DNA of 64,000 nucleotides from G963675935 sp963719005 (lineage in GTDB: Bacteria > Planctomycetota > Planctomycetia > Pirellulales > Thermoguttaceae): positions 558,001 through 622,000 of the forward strand of contig CAVRAR010000014.1 of the NCBI GenBank assembly GCA_963719005.1. The letters run 5' to 3'. A program made the translations under genes and the position numbers. Positions 42,645 to 51,523 of this stretch are shown here, one piece after another. The notes under the pieces are model-generated. The model was not told where the DNA came from. It ran no database searches and saw only the letters and a program-made list of their open reading frames with translations. Within the stretch, counting starts at the first letter, position 1. The number at the start of each line of letters is the position of its first letter.

Positions 42645-43196
42645 TCAGTTGCCGCCGGGCTCGGGCGCGCCTTCCTCGACGACCGACGGCACGACCCAAA
42701 CCTTCACCTCCGCGTCGATCTCGTGCCCCAGGTGAATCGCCACGGTGTAGAGCCCAAGCTCCTTCAACGGGCCTTTCAGACGCACCTGGTCGGCGGCCAG
42801 ATGGAAATTGGCTCGCTTCAGCGCGTTGGCAACTTCCACGGCGCCGACGGATCCGTAGAGATGCCCTTCGTCGTTGGCGTTGGCCTCGATCGTGATGCTC
42901 TGACGAGCCAACTCGGCCGCGAGCGTTTGCAGACCGGCAAGCCGGGCCTTCTCGATGGCCGCCAACTGGGCCCGATGCTTCTCCACCATCCGCTTGTGGT
43001 GGTCGGTGGCGATGGTGGCCAAGCCCTGCGGGATCAGATAATTCAGGGCATAGCCGTGCTTCACCTCGACCACGTCGCCCTGTTTGCCCAGGTGCTCGAC
43101 GGGCTGCACCAGCAGCAACTCGATGCCGCCGTGCGGTCCCTTCGGCAATCGCTTCGTTCGATGGGGGATTCGTGTCTTCGACTCGGTGTTGACCAT
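42645..43196 (-). CDS. rplI: Ribosomal protein bL9 with N-terminal extension
   Basis: bL9 binds 23S rRNA in the large subunit. The canonical start ELLLVQPVEHLGKQGDVVEV, then KHGYALNYLIPQGLA and the long central helix VEKHRAQLAAIEKARLAGLQ, are clear. The C-terminal domain ends GHEIDAEVKVWVV. The protein is 183 residues, longer than most, because about 24 residues (MVNTESKTRIPHRTKRLPKG) precede the usual start. An internal start is possible but no Met lies at the canonical position. It is the last gene of the prs-ctc-pth-rpsF-ssb-rplI order. Confidence 0.92.
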   Translation of the reverse strand: MVNTESKTRIPHRTKRLPKGPHGGIELLLVQPVEHLGKQGDVVEVKHGYALNYLIPQGLATIATDHHKRMVEKHRAQLAAIEKARLAGLQTLAAELARQSITIEANANDEGHLYGSVGAVEVANALKRANFHLAADQVRLKGPLKELGLYTVAIHLGHEIDAEVKVWVVPSVVEEGAPEPGGN

Positions 43197-43216
43197 GGTT
43201 GGGTGTGCTTTCTCGT

Positions 43217-43274
43217 GGTAGGACGGATTTCCAGATCCGTCCAATTCTCGGGAACGGATTTGGATATCCGTCCT
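43217..43274. repeat. Palindromic element between ssb and rplI
   Basis: The arms gtaggacggatttccagatc and its inverse ggatttggatatccgtcct. Same family as 42411. It occupies most of the 85-base gap between two genes that are usually adjacent in one transcript. Confidence 0.88.
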
Positions 43275-43281
43275 GCAGAAT

Positions 43282-43783
43282 CTAAAACGGAATATCGTCA
43301 CCCCCGGATGGCTCAGCGGGGCTCTGGTCGTAGGCTTCGTCGGGCGGGGCTGCTTGATTGTATTGGGGACTTTGGCTGCGTTGCGGAGCCGGCCGGGCCG
43401 CCGGGCGTGGCCCGCCGCCCTCCGGACCGCCCTGGCCGCCACCTTGACCTCGTGGGGCGCCGATCAACTGCATTCGCTCGCATATCACTTTCAGTTTCGA
43501 CCGCTTCTGGCCGTCTTGTCCTTCCCAACTGTCGAGTTTCAGCCGCCCCTCGATGAATACCGGCGAGCCTTTGCTGAGATACTCGCTCATCACCTCGGCC
43601 GTACGGCCCCAAACGGTTACATCGACGAACGTGACCTCTTCGATCCACTCACCGTTCGCATTCTTGCGGCGATCGTTTACCGCCAGACCGACGTCGGCCA
43701 CCGCCATTTCGACTGGGCAAATAGCGTAACTCAACGTCGCGCGTCAGATTGCCCAACAGGATTACTCGGTTGAAACTGGCCAT
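43282..43783 (-). CDS. ssb: Single-stranded DNA-binding protein, one frame break
   Basis: SSB protects single-stranded DNA in replication and repair. The N-terminus MASFNRVILLGNLTRDVELR lies in one frame. At LRYLPS the frame changes and continues as EMAVADVGLAVNDRRKNANG. Removing one base near 43711 joins them. The OB-fold sequence FVDVTVWGRTAEVMSEYLSK and GSPVFIEGRLKLDSWEGQDG, the Gly/Pro-rich tail and the C-terminal tip DDIPF are present, giving about 166 residues. It lies between rpsF and rplI, as in many bacteria. An SSB gene is essential, so the break is best read as sequence error. Confidence 0.9.
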
Positions 43784-43803
43784 AAAGGACTGCTCCTTAC
43801 GCG

Positions 43804-44247
43804 TTACTCGTCCTCGACGTCGCCGACGACGCCCTCCACGGCATCGACGACCGGGATCGCATCCTCGATTTCCACGTCATGGACTTTCACTTCCTCCGGC
43901 GGACTGACGAGAACCGGGGCTGATAGCGCGTGGGCGACCAGGGCGTCGACGATCCGCGGCTCGATCTTGAGAAAGAGCACGCGAAGGATGTCGTCGGTGA
44001 TTTGGCACTGCCGCTGCAACTCGACCAGCCGCGTACTGTCGAGGCGGAAGTACGTCAGCCAGTAGGTGCCTTTGCGCTGCCCCTTGATGGGATAGGCCAG
44101 GCGCCGCTCTTCCCAGAGGCGGCTGACGAGCATTTCGCCGCCGAGCTTCTCGACCATTGCGGGAATCTGGCCCGATACGGTTTCGTGATCCCGCCCAAAG
44201 CGGTTGGAATCGAGAATGAACATGCCTTCGTAGACGATCGCGGCCAA
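43804..44247 (-). CDS. rpsF: Ribosomal protein bS6
   Basis: A 147-residue bS6, which binds bS18 and 16S rRNA in the platform of the small subunit. The N-terminus MAAIVYEGMFILDSNRFGRD and the conserved WEERRLAYPIKGQRKGTYWL, with RLDSTRLVELQRQCQITDDI, fit the family. It has an acidic C-terminal tail (VVDAVEGVVGDVEDE). It is the fourth gene in the prs-to-rplI order, followed by ssb 20 bases downstream. Confidence 0.95.
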   Translation of the reverse strand: MAAIVYEGMFILDSNRFGRDHETVSGQIPAMVEKLGGEMLVSRLWEERRLAYPIKGQRKGTYWLTYFRLDSTRLVELQRQCQITDDILRVLFLKIEPRIVDALVAHALSAPVLVSPPEEVKVHDVEIEDAIPVVDAVEGVVGDVEDE

Positions 44248-44283
44248 GGTTATAACTCCTCTGAAATCTTCAATTCCAAATCT

Positions 44284-44841
44284 TCAATTGTACTGATTCA
44301 TGCAGACTTCGATGCCCTCGCGGGCCCAGACGACCACGGCGTCGGCCGCCAACTCCACGGCTTGCCGGATGGCGGGCAACTCGTCGGGCGAGAACTTGCT
44401 CAGCACGTAGTTCGCCCAGTCCCAACCTACCGGCGCGGCGCCGATGCCGACGCGAAACCGCGAAAACTCCTCCGTTCCCAACCTTGCGATAATGTCATCC
44501 AAACCCTTCTGCCCGCCCGACGACCCCCGCGACCGCACTCGCAGCTTGCCTACCGGCAGGTTCAAGTCATCGCAGAGAACCAACAAGTCCTCGTTTTGCA
44601 GCTTGTAGAAGCTTACCGCCTCCTGAACGCTGGTTCCACTGAGATTCATGAACGTTATCGGGCTCAACAACAGCGACTTCTGGCCGCCCAACTCGGCTTC
44701 GACCACCTCGCCGCGAAATCGCGTCTTGGGCGGGGGAACGCCGTGCCGCCGGGCCAACTCCGCCAGCACGAGGTACCCGACGTTGTGCCGGGTTCCTTCG
44801 TAACGGCGGCCCGGATTGCCAAGCCCAACCACCAGTTTCAT
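44284..44841 (-). CDS. pth: Peptidyl-tRNA hydrolase
   Basis: A 185-residue enzyme that releases tRNA from prematurely dropped peptidyl-tRNA. The catalytic signature residues are visible: Asn in MKLVVGLGNPGRRYEGTRHN with the active His of RHNVG, and Asp in VLCDDLNLPVGKLRVR. RGSSGGQKGLDDIIARLGTE completes the pattern. Family-normal length. It follows the ctc-type L25 gene and precedes rpsF, an order conserved in many bacteria. Confidence 0.95.
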   Translation of the reverse strand: MKLVVGLGNPGRRYEGTRHNVGYLVLAELARRHGVPPPKTRFRGEVVEAELGGQKSLLLSPITFMNLSGTSVQEAVSFYKLQNEDLLVLCDDLNLPVGKLRVRSRGSSGGQKGLDDIIARLGTEEFSRFRVGIGAAPVGWDWANYVLSKFSPDELPAIRQAVELAADAVVVWAREGIEVCMNQYN

Positions 44842-44942
44842 CCCCGCCGCCCTTCGCAGTAAGCCGCGCGGGACTCAGCCGCGCGGAATCGAACTCGACA
44901 AAAACCACCGCCAAGGGTCGCGGCTCTGCACCGGCAGCGCGT

Positions 44943-45590
44943 CTACTTCTTCTCCTTCTTCTCGTCCGACTCTTCCTCCTCCGTTTCCTTGGCGCCGATG
45001 ACCTCGGGCTCGCCGGGCGCCGCTTCGGCAGCCCCTTCTTCCGGCATCTCCTTCGGAACGATGCACTCGACCACCGCCTCTTCCAGATCGCCGGAGAGAA
45101 TCTTGGCCCCCTCGGGCAGTTCGATGCTGCCCAACAGGATCGATTGCTCGAGCATGAGGTGATTGATGTTCACGGCGAGCTTCTCGGGAATCACGGAGGC
45201 GGGGCAGGCGATCTCGACTTCGTGAATGTGCTGCACCACGACGCCCCCTTCGCGCACGCCGGGCGATTCGCCGCGCAACTCGACGGGCACGCGGACCTCG
45301 ACGATCTCGTGCTCCGAAATCCGCGTGAAATCGACGTGGACGATGTGCGTCCCCCACGTGTCCCACTGCAAATCGCGAATGAACGCCGACTCGTTGACCG
45401 CGCCGGTCAAACTGACCAGCCGGCTGCCGTGGCGGATCGCGGCCGTCAAGACGTCGGCCGCCACGCTCAGCGGCACGCATTCCAAGCCGTGTCCATATAA
45501 GACTCCCGGGATTTTCCCCGACTGCCGCAGCCGCCGGTTGCGGTGTTTTCCCTGGGTATCACGCGGTTCAACAGCCAACTGTAGCGCCAT
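44943..45590 (-). CDS. rplY: Ribosomal protein bL25 (general stress protein CTC type)
   Basis: A 215-residue bL25 of the long CTC type, which binds 5S rRNA. The N-terminal domain has VEPRDTQGKHRNRRLRQSGK and IPGVLYGHGLE; the C-terminal beta domain contains HVDFTRISEHEIVEVRVPVE and GVVVQHIHEVEIACPASVIP. The end is acidic then Lys-rich (ETEEEESDEKKEKK). I chose the Met of MALQLAVEPRD rather than the much longer upstream frame. In most genomes prs lies directly upstream; here a GH27 gene on the other strand separates them. Confidence 0.93.
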   Translation of the reverse strand: MALQLAVEPRDTQGKHRNRRLRQSGKIPGVLYGHGLECVPLSVAADVLTAAIRHGSRLVSLTGAVNESAFIRDLQWDTWGTHIVHVDFTRISEHEIVEVRVPVELRGESPGVREGGVVVQHIHEVEIACPASVIPEKLAVNINHLMLEQSILLGSIELPEGAKILSGDLEEAVVECIVPKEMPEEGAAEAAPGEPEVIGAKETEEEESDEKKEKK

Positions 45591-46003
45591 GTGCGTCCTC
45601 GAAACTGATGCGCAGACCAACCACCTCCGCCAACGGGCGAATCGCTCATTTTCGCGGAAATTCGGAGAAATGCAACCCCAGGGGGCAAAATTCGCCCCCT
45701 GATTTCCGGCCGACAGGGGGCAAGTCTCGTTGGCGGAGCCAGAAAACTTGCCGCAAACGACGCAGAGGACGCAATCGGAGAAGGAACACCGGCGAGAGGC
45801 GGCGATTGGTCGGCCGGCCGTTCTCCCCACAAGAAGGGTGTGCTCTTGAACCGTGCGACCGAGGCGGTATATTGGCAACGTCGGCTGAGATCGCTCTCGT
45901 GGTGTAAACTTGCAGGAGAGTTGCCCGCTCTGCGAGTCCGGTTCTTTCTCTGTTGCGTTCGTTCCTTCCTCCTACCATTTCACCCCTGCCGTGAGGTGTC
46001 ATC
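45591..46003. other. Divergent intergenic region between rplY and the GH27 gene
   Basis: A 413-base region presumed to hold promoters for both genes. A palindrome cagggggcaaaattcgcccc with ctg at 45679-45701 is visible. No coding frame is supported. The ribosome site of the GH27 gene is at the right end (GAGGTGT). Confidence 0.6.
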
Positions 46004-47965
46004 GTGCGTCGAAGTCTGATCCTTTCCATCGCCGCTGCCATCGCCGTTGTCTTCGCGAGCCGTGCTTTCGCCGCGGAGAGCGTCTGGCTTTCGTCTCTCG
46101 ACGTGAGCAGGACCCAGCAGGACTGGGGAACGCCCCAAGCCGACAAATCGGTGGACGGCCATACTCTCACGATCGCCGGCACGAAATATGAGCACGGGCT
46201 TGGCACGCACGCGGCCAGCTTGCTTTACGTGGACCTGAAAGGCGGATCGACCCGCTTCACCGCCCTGGTCGGCGTCGATGACGAAGTGACCGGGAAGCCG
46301 ATCGGCATCCGATTCTCGCTGATCGGCGACGGCCGCGACCTTTGGAAAAGCGGCGTGATGAAGAAAGGCGACGCCGCCGAGAAGGCGGACGTCGACGTGA
46401 CCGGCGTGAAGACGCTGGTTCTGGTTGTCGAGAACGAGGGGGACAACATCGCCTACGACCATGCCGACTGGGCCGAGGCGAAGTTCGAGGTAGCCGGCGA
46501 AAAGCCGGTGACGATGCCCGCCCCGCGCGAAGAAAAGGTGGTGCTGACGCCGAAGCCGCCGGCGACGCCGCGCATCAACGGGCCAAAAGTTTTCGGCGTG
46601 CGGCCCGGCCATCAGTTGCTCTACACCATTCCCGCCACCGGCGAGCGACCGATGGAGTTTGGCGTCGACGATTTGCCCTCGGGCCTGACGGTTGACGCGA
46701 AGACCGGCCGAATCACGGGAGTTCTCCCACAGCGTGGCGAATATGTGGTTCTGTTACACGTGGCCAACGATGTGGGCAAAGCTCAGCGGAAGTTCAAGAT
46801 CGTCTGCGGCGACGCGATCGCCCTGACGCCGCCTTTGGGCTGGAACAGTTGGAATTGCTTCGCCGTCGCCGTTGACGATGCCAAGGTGCGATCGGCCGCC
46901 GACGCCATGGTCGACAGCGGGCTGGCGCAGCACGGCTGGACGTACATCAACATCGACGACTGCTGGGAGATCAAGCCGGGCAGCGACGATCCGCTGCTGA
47001 AAGGCCAGCCACGCGACTCGGACGGAATGATCAACTCGAACAAGAAGTTCCCCGACATGAAGGCCCTTTGCGACTACATCCACGGCAAGGGCCTGAAGGC
47101 CGGCATTTATTCTTCGCCCGGCCCGACCACCTGTGCGGGCTTCACGGCGAGCTACAAGTACGAAACCCAAGACGCCCAGCGTTACGCCCAGTGGGGCTTC
47201 GACTATCTGAAGTACGACTGGTGCTCGTACGGCAACATCGCCAAGACCGAGACCGACCTGCCCAAGCTGAAGAAGCCGTATTTCGTCATGCGTCAGGCGC
47301 TCAACAAGGTTGATCGCGACATCGTGTATAGCCTCTGCCAGTACGGGATGGGCGACGTGTGGAAATGGGGCGCCGAGGTCGGCGGCAATTGCTGGCGGAC
47401 CACCGGCGACATCGGCGACTCGTGGGGGAGCATGGCCGGCATCGGCTTCGCGCAAAACGGCCACGAAAAGTACGCCGGCCCCGGCCATTGGAACGATCCC
47501 GACATGCTAGTGGTCGGCATGGTCGGCTGGGGAGACCTGCACCCGACCGGCCTGACGCCCAACGAGCAATACACACACATCAGCCTGTGGTGCCTGCTGG
47601 CCGCTCCGCTGCTGATCGGCTGCGACATGGCGCAGTTCGACGACTTCACCCTCGGCCTGTTGACGAACGACGAAGTCCTCGAAGTCAACCAGGATCCGCT
47701 CGGCAAGCAGGCTGCGAGACTGGTTCAGCACGGAAATCTCGAAGTTTGGGCCAAGGACATGGAGGACGGCTCGAAGGCCGTCGGCCTGTTCAACCGCGGC
47801 CGCATCGAATCGCCGGTAACGGTCAAGTGGTCCGACCTCGGCATCGCCGGAACGCAAATCGTCCGCGATCTCTGGCGGCAGAAAGACCTCGGGACGTTCG
47901 ACGGCGAGTTCACGGCCAAGGTCGCCCGCCACGGCGTGGTCTTGGTCCGTGTGCGGCCGCGGTAA
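46004..47965 (+). CDS. Exported GH27-type alpha-galactosidase with NPCBM domain
   Basis: A 653-residue protein from a GTG start with a signal peptide (SLILSIAAAIAVVFASRAFA). The first domain is an NPCBM (residues 27-165, TIAGTKYEHGLGTHAASLLY). A putative Ig-like region follows (LLYTIPATGERPMEFGVDDL). The catalytic barrel begins LTPPLGWNSWNCFAVAVDD. The nucleophile Asp is in FDYLKYDWCSYGN and the acid/base Asp in GPGHWNDPDMLVVG, both intact. The C-terminal beta domain ends the protein. It would release terminal galactose outside the cytoplasm. Its location on the plus strand inside the minus-strand prs-to-rplI order suggests acquisition or rearrangement. Confidence 0.92.
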   Translation: MRRSLILSIAAAIAVVFASRAFAAESVWLSSLDVSRTQQDWGTPQADKSVDGHTLTIAGTKYEHGLGTHAASLLYVDLKGGSTRFTALVGVDDEVTGKPIGIRFSLIGDGRDLWKSGVMKKGDAAEKADVDVTGVKTLVLVVENEGDNIAYDHADWAEAKFEVAGEKPVTMPAPREEKVVLTPKPPATPRINGPKVFGVRPGHQLLYTIPATGERPMEFGVDDLPSGLTVDAKTGRITGVLPQRGEYVVLLHVANDVGKAQRKFKIVCGDAIALTPPLGWNSWNCFAVAVDDAKVRSAADAMVDSGLAQHGWTYINIDDCWEIKPGSDDPLLKGQPRDSDGMINSNKKFPDMKALCDYIHGKGLKAGIYSSPGPTTCAGFTASYKYETQDAQRYAQWGFDYLKYDWCSYGNIAKTETDLPKLKKPYFVMRQALNKVDRDIVYSLCQYGMGDVWKWGAEVGGNCWRTTGDIGDSWGSMAGIGFAQNGHEKYAGPGHWNDPDMLVVGMVGWGDLHPTGLTPNEQYTHISLWCLLAAPLLIGCDMAQFDDFTLGLLTNDEVLEVNQDPLGKQAARLVQHGNLEVWAKDMEDGSKAVGLFNRGRIESPVTVKWSDLGIAGTQIVRDLWRQKDLGTFDGEFTAKVARHGVVLVRVRPR

Positions 47966-48475
47966 TGGGGTCGGGTCTCATTCTGTCTTGTTTTTTCGCC
48001 CCCTCCCTCAGCCCACGATATTCTAACGGCGTCAGAACCAGCGCTGTGGAAAAAAAGACGCAATGGCCCCGTGGTCGGAGGCGGCCGAAACACCGGGATC
48101 GGTTCGTGACCTCGCAATTAGACCCGACCCCGTTTTTCCACTCTCGCGCAATGCCTTGCGTGCAAGTTGCTCTTTGCAGGGGCGTTCACGCCCCTTGTCC
48201 GCCGAAGGCGGTCGAGGCCCGGCGTTTACGCCGGGTGGCGGAGGTTGTGCGAGAGCATTGTCAGGCCCGTTTACGAGCCTCCTGCTCGCGCCAGCGGCCG
48301 GACGCCCGTAAACGGGCGTGACAACATGAACGAATTCGCGGAAATAACGTGAAAGCCGCCTCCGCCAACCCGTGCTGAAGCGCGGGCCTAATACCGCCTG
48401 CGGCGGAAACGCCCGTGAACGGGCGTAAAGGGCGTGGGCAAAATCGCAGAGTGCAGCTTGCACCTCCATGTCCGC
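47966..48475. repeat. Repeat-rich intergenic block with several palindromes
   Basis: This 510-base gap between the GH27 gene and prs (minus strand) contains arms of ggggtcgggtctcattctgt at 47967 matched by aattagacccgaccccg at 48116-48133. Further pairs include aggggcgttcacgcccct at about 48178, ggcgtttacgccgggtg, gtaaacgggcgtga and gaacgggcgtaaagggcgtg. No coding frame is supported. The block coincides with the break in the prs-ctc gene order. Confidence 0.75.
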
Positions 48476-49435
48476 TCACACGAACAGCCGGCTCACCGAC
48501 TCGTTGCGGTGGATTCGCTTGATTGCCTCGCCCAAGAGCGGGGCGACGCCGAGGACGGTCAGCTTCGGTATCTGCTTCTCGGGCGACAGCGGGACCGTGT
48601 CGGTGAGGATGAGGCCGTCGATGGGGGCGTTTTGCAGTTTTTCGATCGCCTCGCCCACCAGCAGACCGTGGGTGGCGGCCAGATAGATCTGCTTGGCGCC
48701 GTGCTGGTGCATCACCTCGGCCGCGCCGCAAATCGAACCTGCCGTGCTGATCATGTCGTCGAAGATCAACGCCACGCGGCCTTCCACTTGGCCGCCGATC
48801 ACGTTCGCCTGCTTGGTCTTCTCGGCGGTGCTGCGGCGTTTGTCGATAATGGCCAGGTGTCCGCCCAATCGGGCCATGTGCGCCAAAGCCCGCTTGATGC
48901 TCCCTTCATCCGGGCTGACGACCACGAAATCGTCGTCGGCGAAGCCCATCGCCTTGAAGTGTTCGTCGATCACGGGGGCGGCATAGAGATGATCGACAGG
49001 GATGTCGAAGAAGCCTTGAATTTGGGCGGTGTGCAGATCCATCGCCAGCACACGATCGGCGCCGGCGCGGGTGATCAGATTCGCCACCAACTTCGCGGTG
49101 ATCGGTACCCGGCCCTCGTCCTTGCGATCCTGCCGGGCGTAGCCGAAGTAGGGCATCACGGCCGTGATCCGATCGGCGCTCGCCCGTTTCAGGCTCTCGA
49201 TCATGATCAACAGTTCCATGAGGGTCTCGTTGACCGGCGGGCAGGTCGGCTGGACGATGAAGACGTCGCGACCGCGCACGTCTTCGTCGATCTTGCAGGA
49301 AATCTCCCCGTCGGGGAAATTCCCCACAATCGCCCGGCCGAGCGGCAGTTCCAGATATTCGCAAATCCGCCTCGCCAGCGCGGGGTGGGCTCGTCCTGCA
49401 AAGAGTTTCATGGAATTCATGGGGTCAGTGGGCAT
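48476..49435 (-). CDS. prs: Ribose-phosphate pyrophosphokinase
   Basis: Makes PRPP from ribose-5-phosphate and ATP for nucleotide, His, Trp and NAD synthesis. The N-terminus (MKLFAGRAHPALARRICEYL) and the loops DLHTAQIQGFFDIPVDHLYA, YFGYARQDRKDEGRVPITAK and the PRPP-binding ALIFDDMISTAGSICGAAE are complete. A start at the first or the internal Met of MPTDPMNSMK is possible. Length is 311-319 residues. It is normally the first gene of the ctc-pth-rpsF-ssb-rplI order. Here the next gene on the strand is 2.9 kb away because of the GH27 gene. Confidence 0.95.
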   Translation of the reverse strand: MPTDPMNSMKLFAGRAHPALARRICEYLELPLGRAIVGNFPDGEISCKIDEDVRGRDVFIVQPTCPPVNETLMELLIMIESLKRASADRITAVMPYFGYARQDRKDEGRVPITAKLVANLITRAGADRVLAMDLHTAQIQGFFDIPVDHLYAAPVIDEHFKAMGFADDDFVVVSPDEGSIKRALAHMARLGGHLAIIDKRRSTAEKTKQANVIGGQVEGRVALIFDDMISTAGSICGAAEVMHQHGAKQIYLAATHGLLVGEAIEKLQNAPIDGLILTDTVPLSPEKQIPKLTVLGVAPLLGEAIKRIHRNESVSRLFV

Positions 49436-49461
49436 GGATCAGGGAATCAGATCCCGGCAAA

Positions 49462-49507
49462 GGGGACAGTCTCATTTTTGCTGACACGAAAATTGGGACA
49501 GTCCCCC
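49462..49507. repeat. GGGGAC-type palindromic element
   Basis: The arms ggggacagtctcatttttgc and its inverse acgaaaattgggacagtccc. Same family as 713, 1803, 36802 and 53766. It lies upstream of prs and near the promoter region of that gene. Confidence 0.88.
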
Positions 49508-49711
49508 AAAACAGCCACTTGCGGTTTTCGCAACTCCCCTTCGCCTGTTTCGTTCCTGCAACTTCTGCCAGTGCCCATCTTGCCATGAACAGCCGCATTC
49601 TTCCAGAGGGCAACGGGATTTTTCTTGGTATTCTGGCCCCGCCGTTCTCGGGGTATAATCAGAAGCATCTCCTCTTCTGACCGACGGGGATGCTTTCTGA
49701 AAGGAAACACG

Positions 49712-50383
49712 ATGTTGCGAATTATCGCCGCCGCGCTCGCTGCCGCGGCTGCCACAGCCATCGGACCGCCAGGCCATGCCGAGCCGGCGCCCGTGCCGCC
49801 ATCGACCTACGAAGTGCAGATCAACGGCGAGAACTTTCTGGTCGAGGCCAATCGACAGGTCAAGCTGGAAAGCAAGGCAAAACCAGGCGTCAGCTACGCG
49901 GTGGCGATTCGGCTCGCCCCCACGCAGCGCGTCCGGCTGAACACCATTCAGTTCGAGTACGATCTGCCTGCCAAGGTGAGAGCCGACGCCCACGGAGAAA
50001 GCCGCACCGCGCGGCTGACGCACGAACTGGGCTTCTCGATGCTGTTCTGCGACCTTGGCCGGCCCTTGGACCCGAAAGCTCAGCAAAAAACCCTCGAAAC
50101 CCTGGCACAATCGGTCACGACGACGTTGCGCGAGGCAAAAGCAGAGGGGCTTGAGGTCAGCGAACCCCGTCAGCGCAGGCTTGATGGATCCTCCATCAGG
50201 GGGGAGACCATTCGCTATCGCGACGCCAAGGGGCTGCAACACGTCTACTTGGTTTACGTGCTTTCCGGCCCGCGCTACGCCGCCACGTGCATCGTCGAGT
50301 ACCTCGACCACGACGCCGAGGACGTGCTGCCGTTGGTCAAGCGGATTCTCGATTCCGTCGGGCCGATCGACCGCCATCGTTGA
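49712..50383 (+). CDS. Secreted protein upstream of argB, unidentified
   Basis: A 223-residue protein with a signal peptide (MLRIIAAALAAAAATAIGPP) and a AAAGGA ribosome site. The mature part reads YEVQINGENFLVEANRQVKL, then a strand pair (SYAVAIRLAPTQRVRLNTIQ) and a helix region containing QQKTLETLAQSVTTTLREAK, with EYLDHDAEDVLPLVKRILDS at the C-terminus. No family is recognised. It is followed by a palindromic element and argB, but arginine biosynthesis enzymes are cytoplasmic, so no functional link is implied. Confidence 0.65.
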   Translation: MLRIIAAALAAAAATAIGPPGHAEPAPVPPSTYEVQINGENFLVEANRQVKLESKAKPGVSYAVAIRLAPTQRVRLNTIQFEYDLPAKVRADAHGESRTARLTHELGFSMLFCDLGRPLDPKAQQKTLETLAQSVTTTLREAKAEGLEVSEPRQRRLDGSSIRGETIRYRDAKGLQHVYLVYVLSGPRYAATCIVEYLDHDAEDVLPLVKRILDSVGPIDRHR

Positions 50384-50442
50384 CACAGCCCCTCGTTTGG
50401 TTACAATACGGGGTTTTCCAGGTGTCAAGCACCCGCCGGCGA

Positions 50443-50518
50443 GGGAAAAGGGGACAGGTCCAATTTGCCGGAACGACCCGGAGGGTGCTTCGCACAAATT
50501 GGACCTGTCCCCTTTTTC
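50443..50518. repeat. Palindromic element (GGGACAGGTCCAATTTGCCG type)
   Basis: The arms ggggacaggtccaatttg and its inverse caaattggacctgtcccctt surround ccggaacgacccggagggtg. The copy at 61148-61226 differs by very few bases over the whole length. It lies directly upstream of argB. Confidence 0.92.
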
Positions 50519-50552
50519 CTCCCACCTTGCCACCGACGTTGGGAGCGATTCG

Positions 50553-51428
50553 TTGGAAGAAGCCATTCAGAAAGCCGACGTCCTGATCGAAGCCCTCCAG
50601 TGGATTCGCCAGTTTCGTGGAAAGACCACGGTGATCAAGCTGGGCGGAAGCGTGATGGAAGACGATCGGGCAATGATCCACCTGCTGCTGGACATCGTCT
50701 TCATGGAGACCGTCGGTATGCGTCCGGTGCTGGTCCACGGCGGCGGCCCATCGATCAATCGCGCCATGGCCGACGCCGGGCTGCAACCGCGGTTCGTCCA
50801 GGGGCGCCGCTACACCGACGCCGACACGCTGGCGATCGTCGAGCGCGTGCTGGCCGGCGAGGTCAACGAGTTTCTCGCCCGTCGCATCGAGGAGCTTGGC
50901 GGCCGGGCCCGCCCCTTGAACTTCCGCACGAAAAACGTGCTGTTCGGCGAGCGAATGACGTTGTCCGAGAACGGCGAGGCCGTCGATCTTGGATTCGTAG
51001 GCACGGTGACCCGCGTCGATCGGCAGGCCATCGAGGAGGTCAGCACTTCGGGGGCGGTGCCGGTCATTCCGTCGATGTGCATCGACGAGAGCGGTCAGAA
51101 GTTCAACGTCAACGCCGACACGGCCGCCACGGCGGTTGCCCAGGCGTTGGAGGCCGAGAAGCTGGTCTATCTCAGCGACATCAACGGCGTTCGCCGCGAC
51201 AAGAGCGACGCCGATTCGCTGATCCACTCGCTGACGGCCAAGGAGGCCAACGAGCTGATCGCCGAGGGGGCCATCAACTCCGGCATGATCCCCAAGGTCC
51301 AGGCCTGTCTGGAAACACTCGACCGCGGCGTTCGCAAAGTCCACATCATCGACGGCCGCATCCGCCATTCGCTGCTGCTCGAAGTGTATACGAGCAAGGG
51401 CGTCGGGACGCAGATCGTGAGGGATTGA
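50553..51428 (+). CDS. argB: Acetylglutamate kinase
   Basis: Phosphorylates N-acetylglutamate in arginine synthesis. The start is a TTG preceded by GGGAG; no ATG is available before the conserved region (EEAIQKADVLIEALQWI). The ATP/substrate motifs VIKLGGSVMED, VLVHGGGPSINRAMADAG, KFNVNADTAATAVAQALEAE and YLSDINGVRRDKSD are complete. Length is 291 residues. It heads an argB-argD-argF run. The palindromic element at 50443 is immediately upstream, so it may lie within the leader. Confidence 0.94.
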   Translation: MEEAIQKADVLIEALQWIRQFRGKTTVIKLGGSVMEDDRAMIHLLLDIVFMETVGMRPVLVHGGGPSINRAMADAGLQPRFVQGRRYTDADTLAIVERVLAGEVNEFLARRIEELGGRARPLNFRTKNVLFGERMTLSENGEAVDLGFVGTVTRVDRQAIEEVSTSGAVPVIPSMCIDESGQKFNVNADTAATAVAQALEAEKLVYLSDINGVRRDKSDADSLIHSLTAKEANELIAEGAINSGMIPKVQACLETLDRGVRKVHIIDGRIRHSLLLEVYTSKGVGTQIVRD

Positions 51429-51523
51429 AGATTTGGAGATGTGAAGATTTGGAGATTTGGGGATTGCGAGTTGTGAGAACCGTTTAGCCGCCGCGTCCAC
51501 GCGGCGATTCAGAGGAGTTCAAC

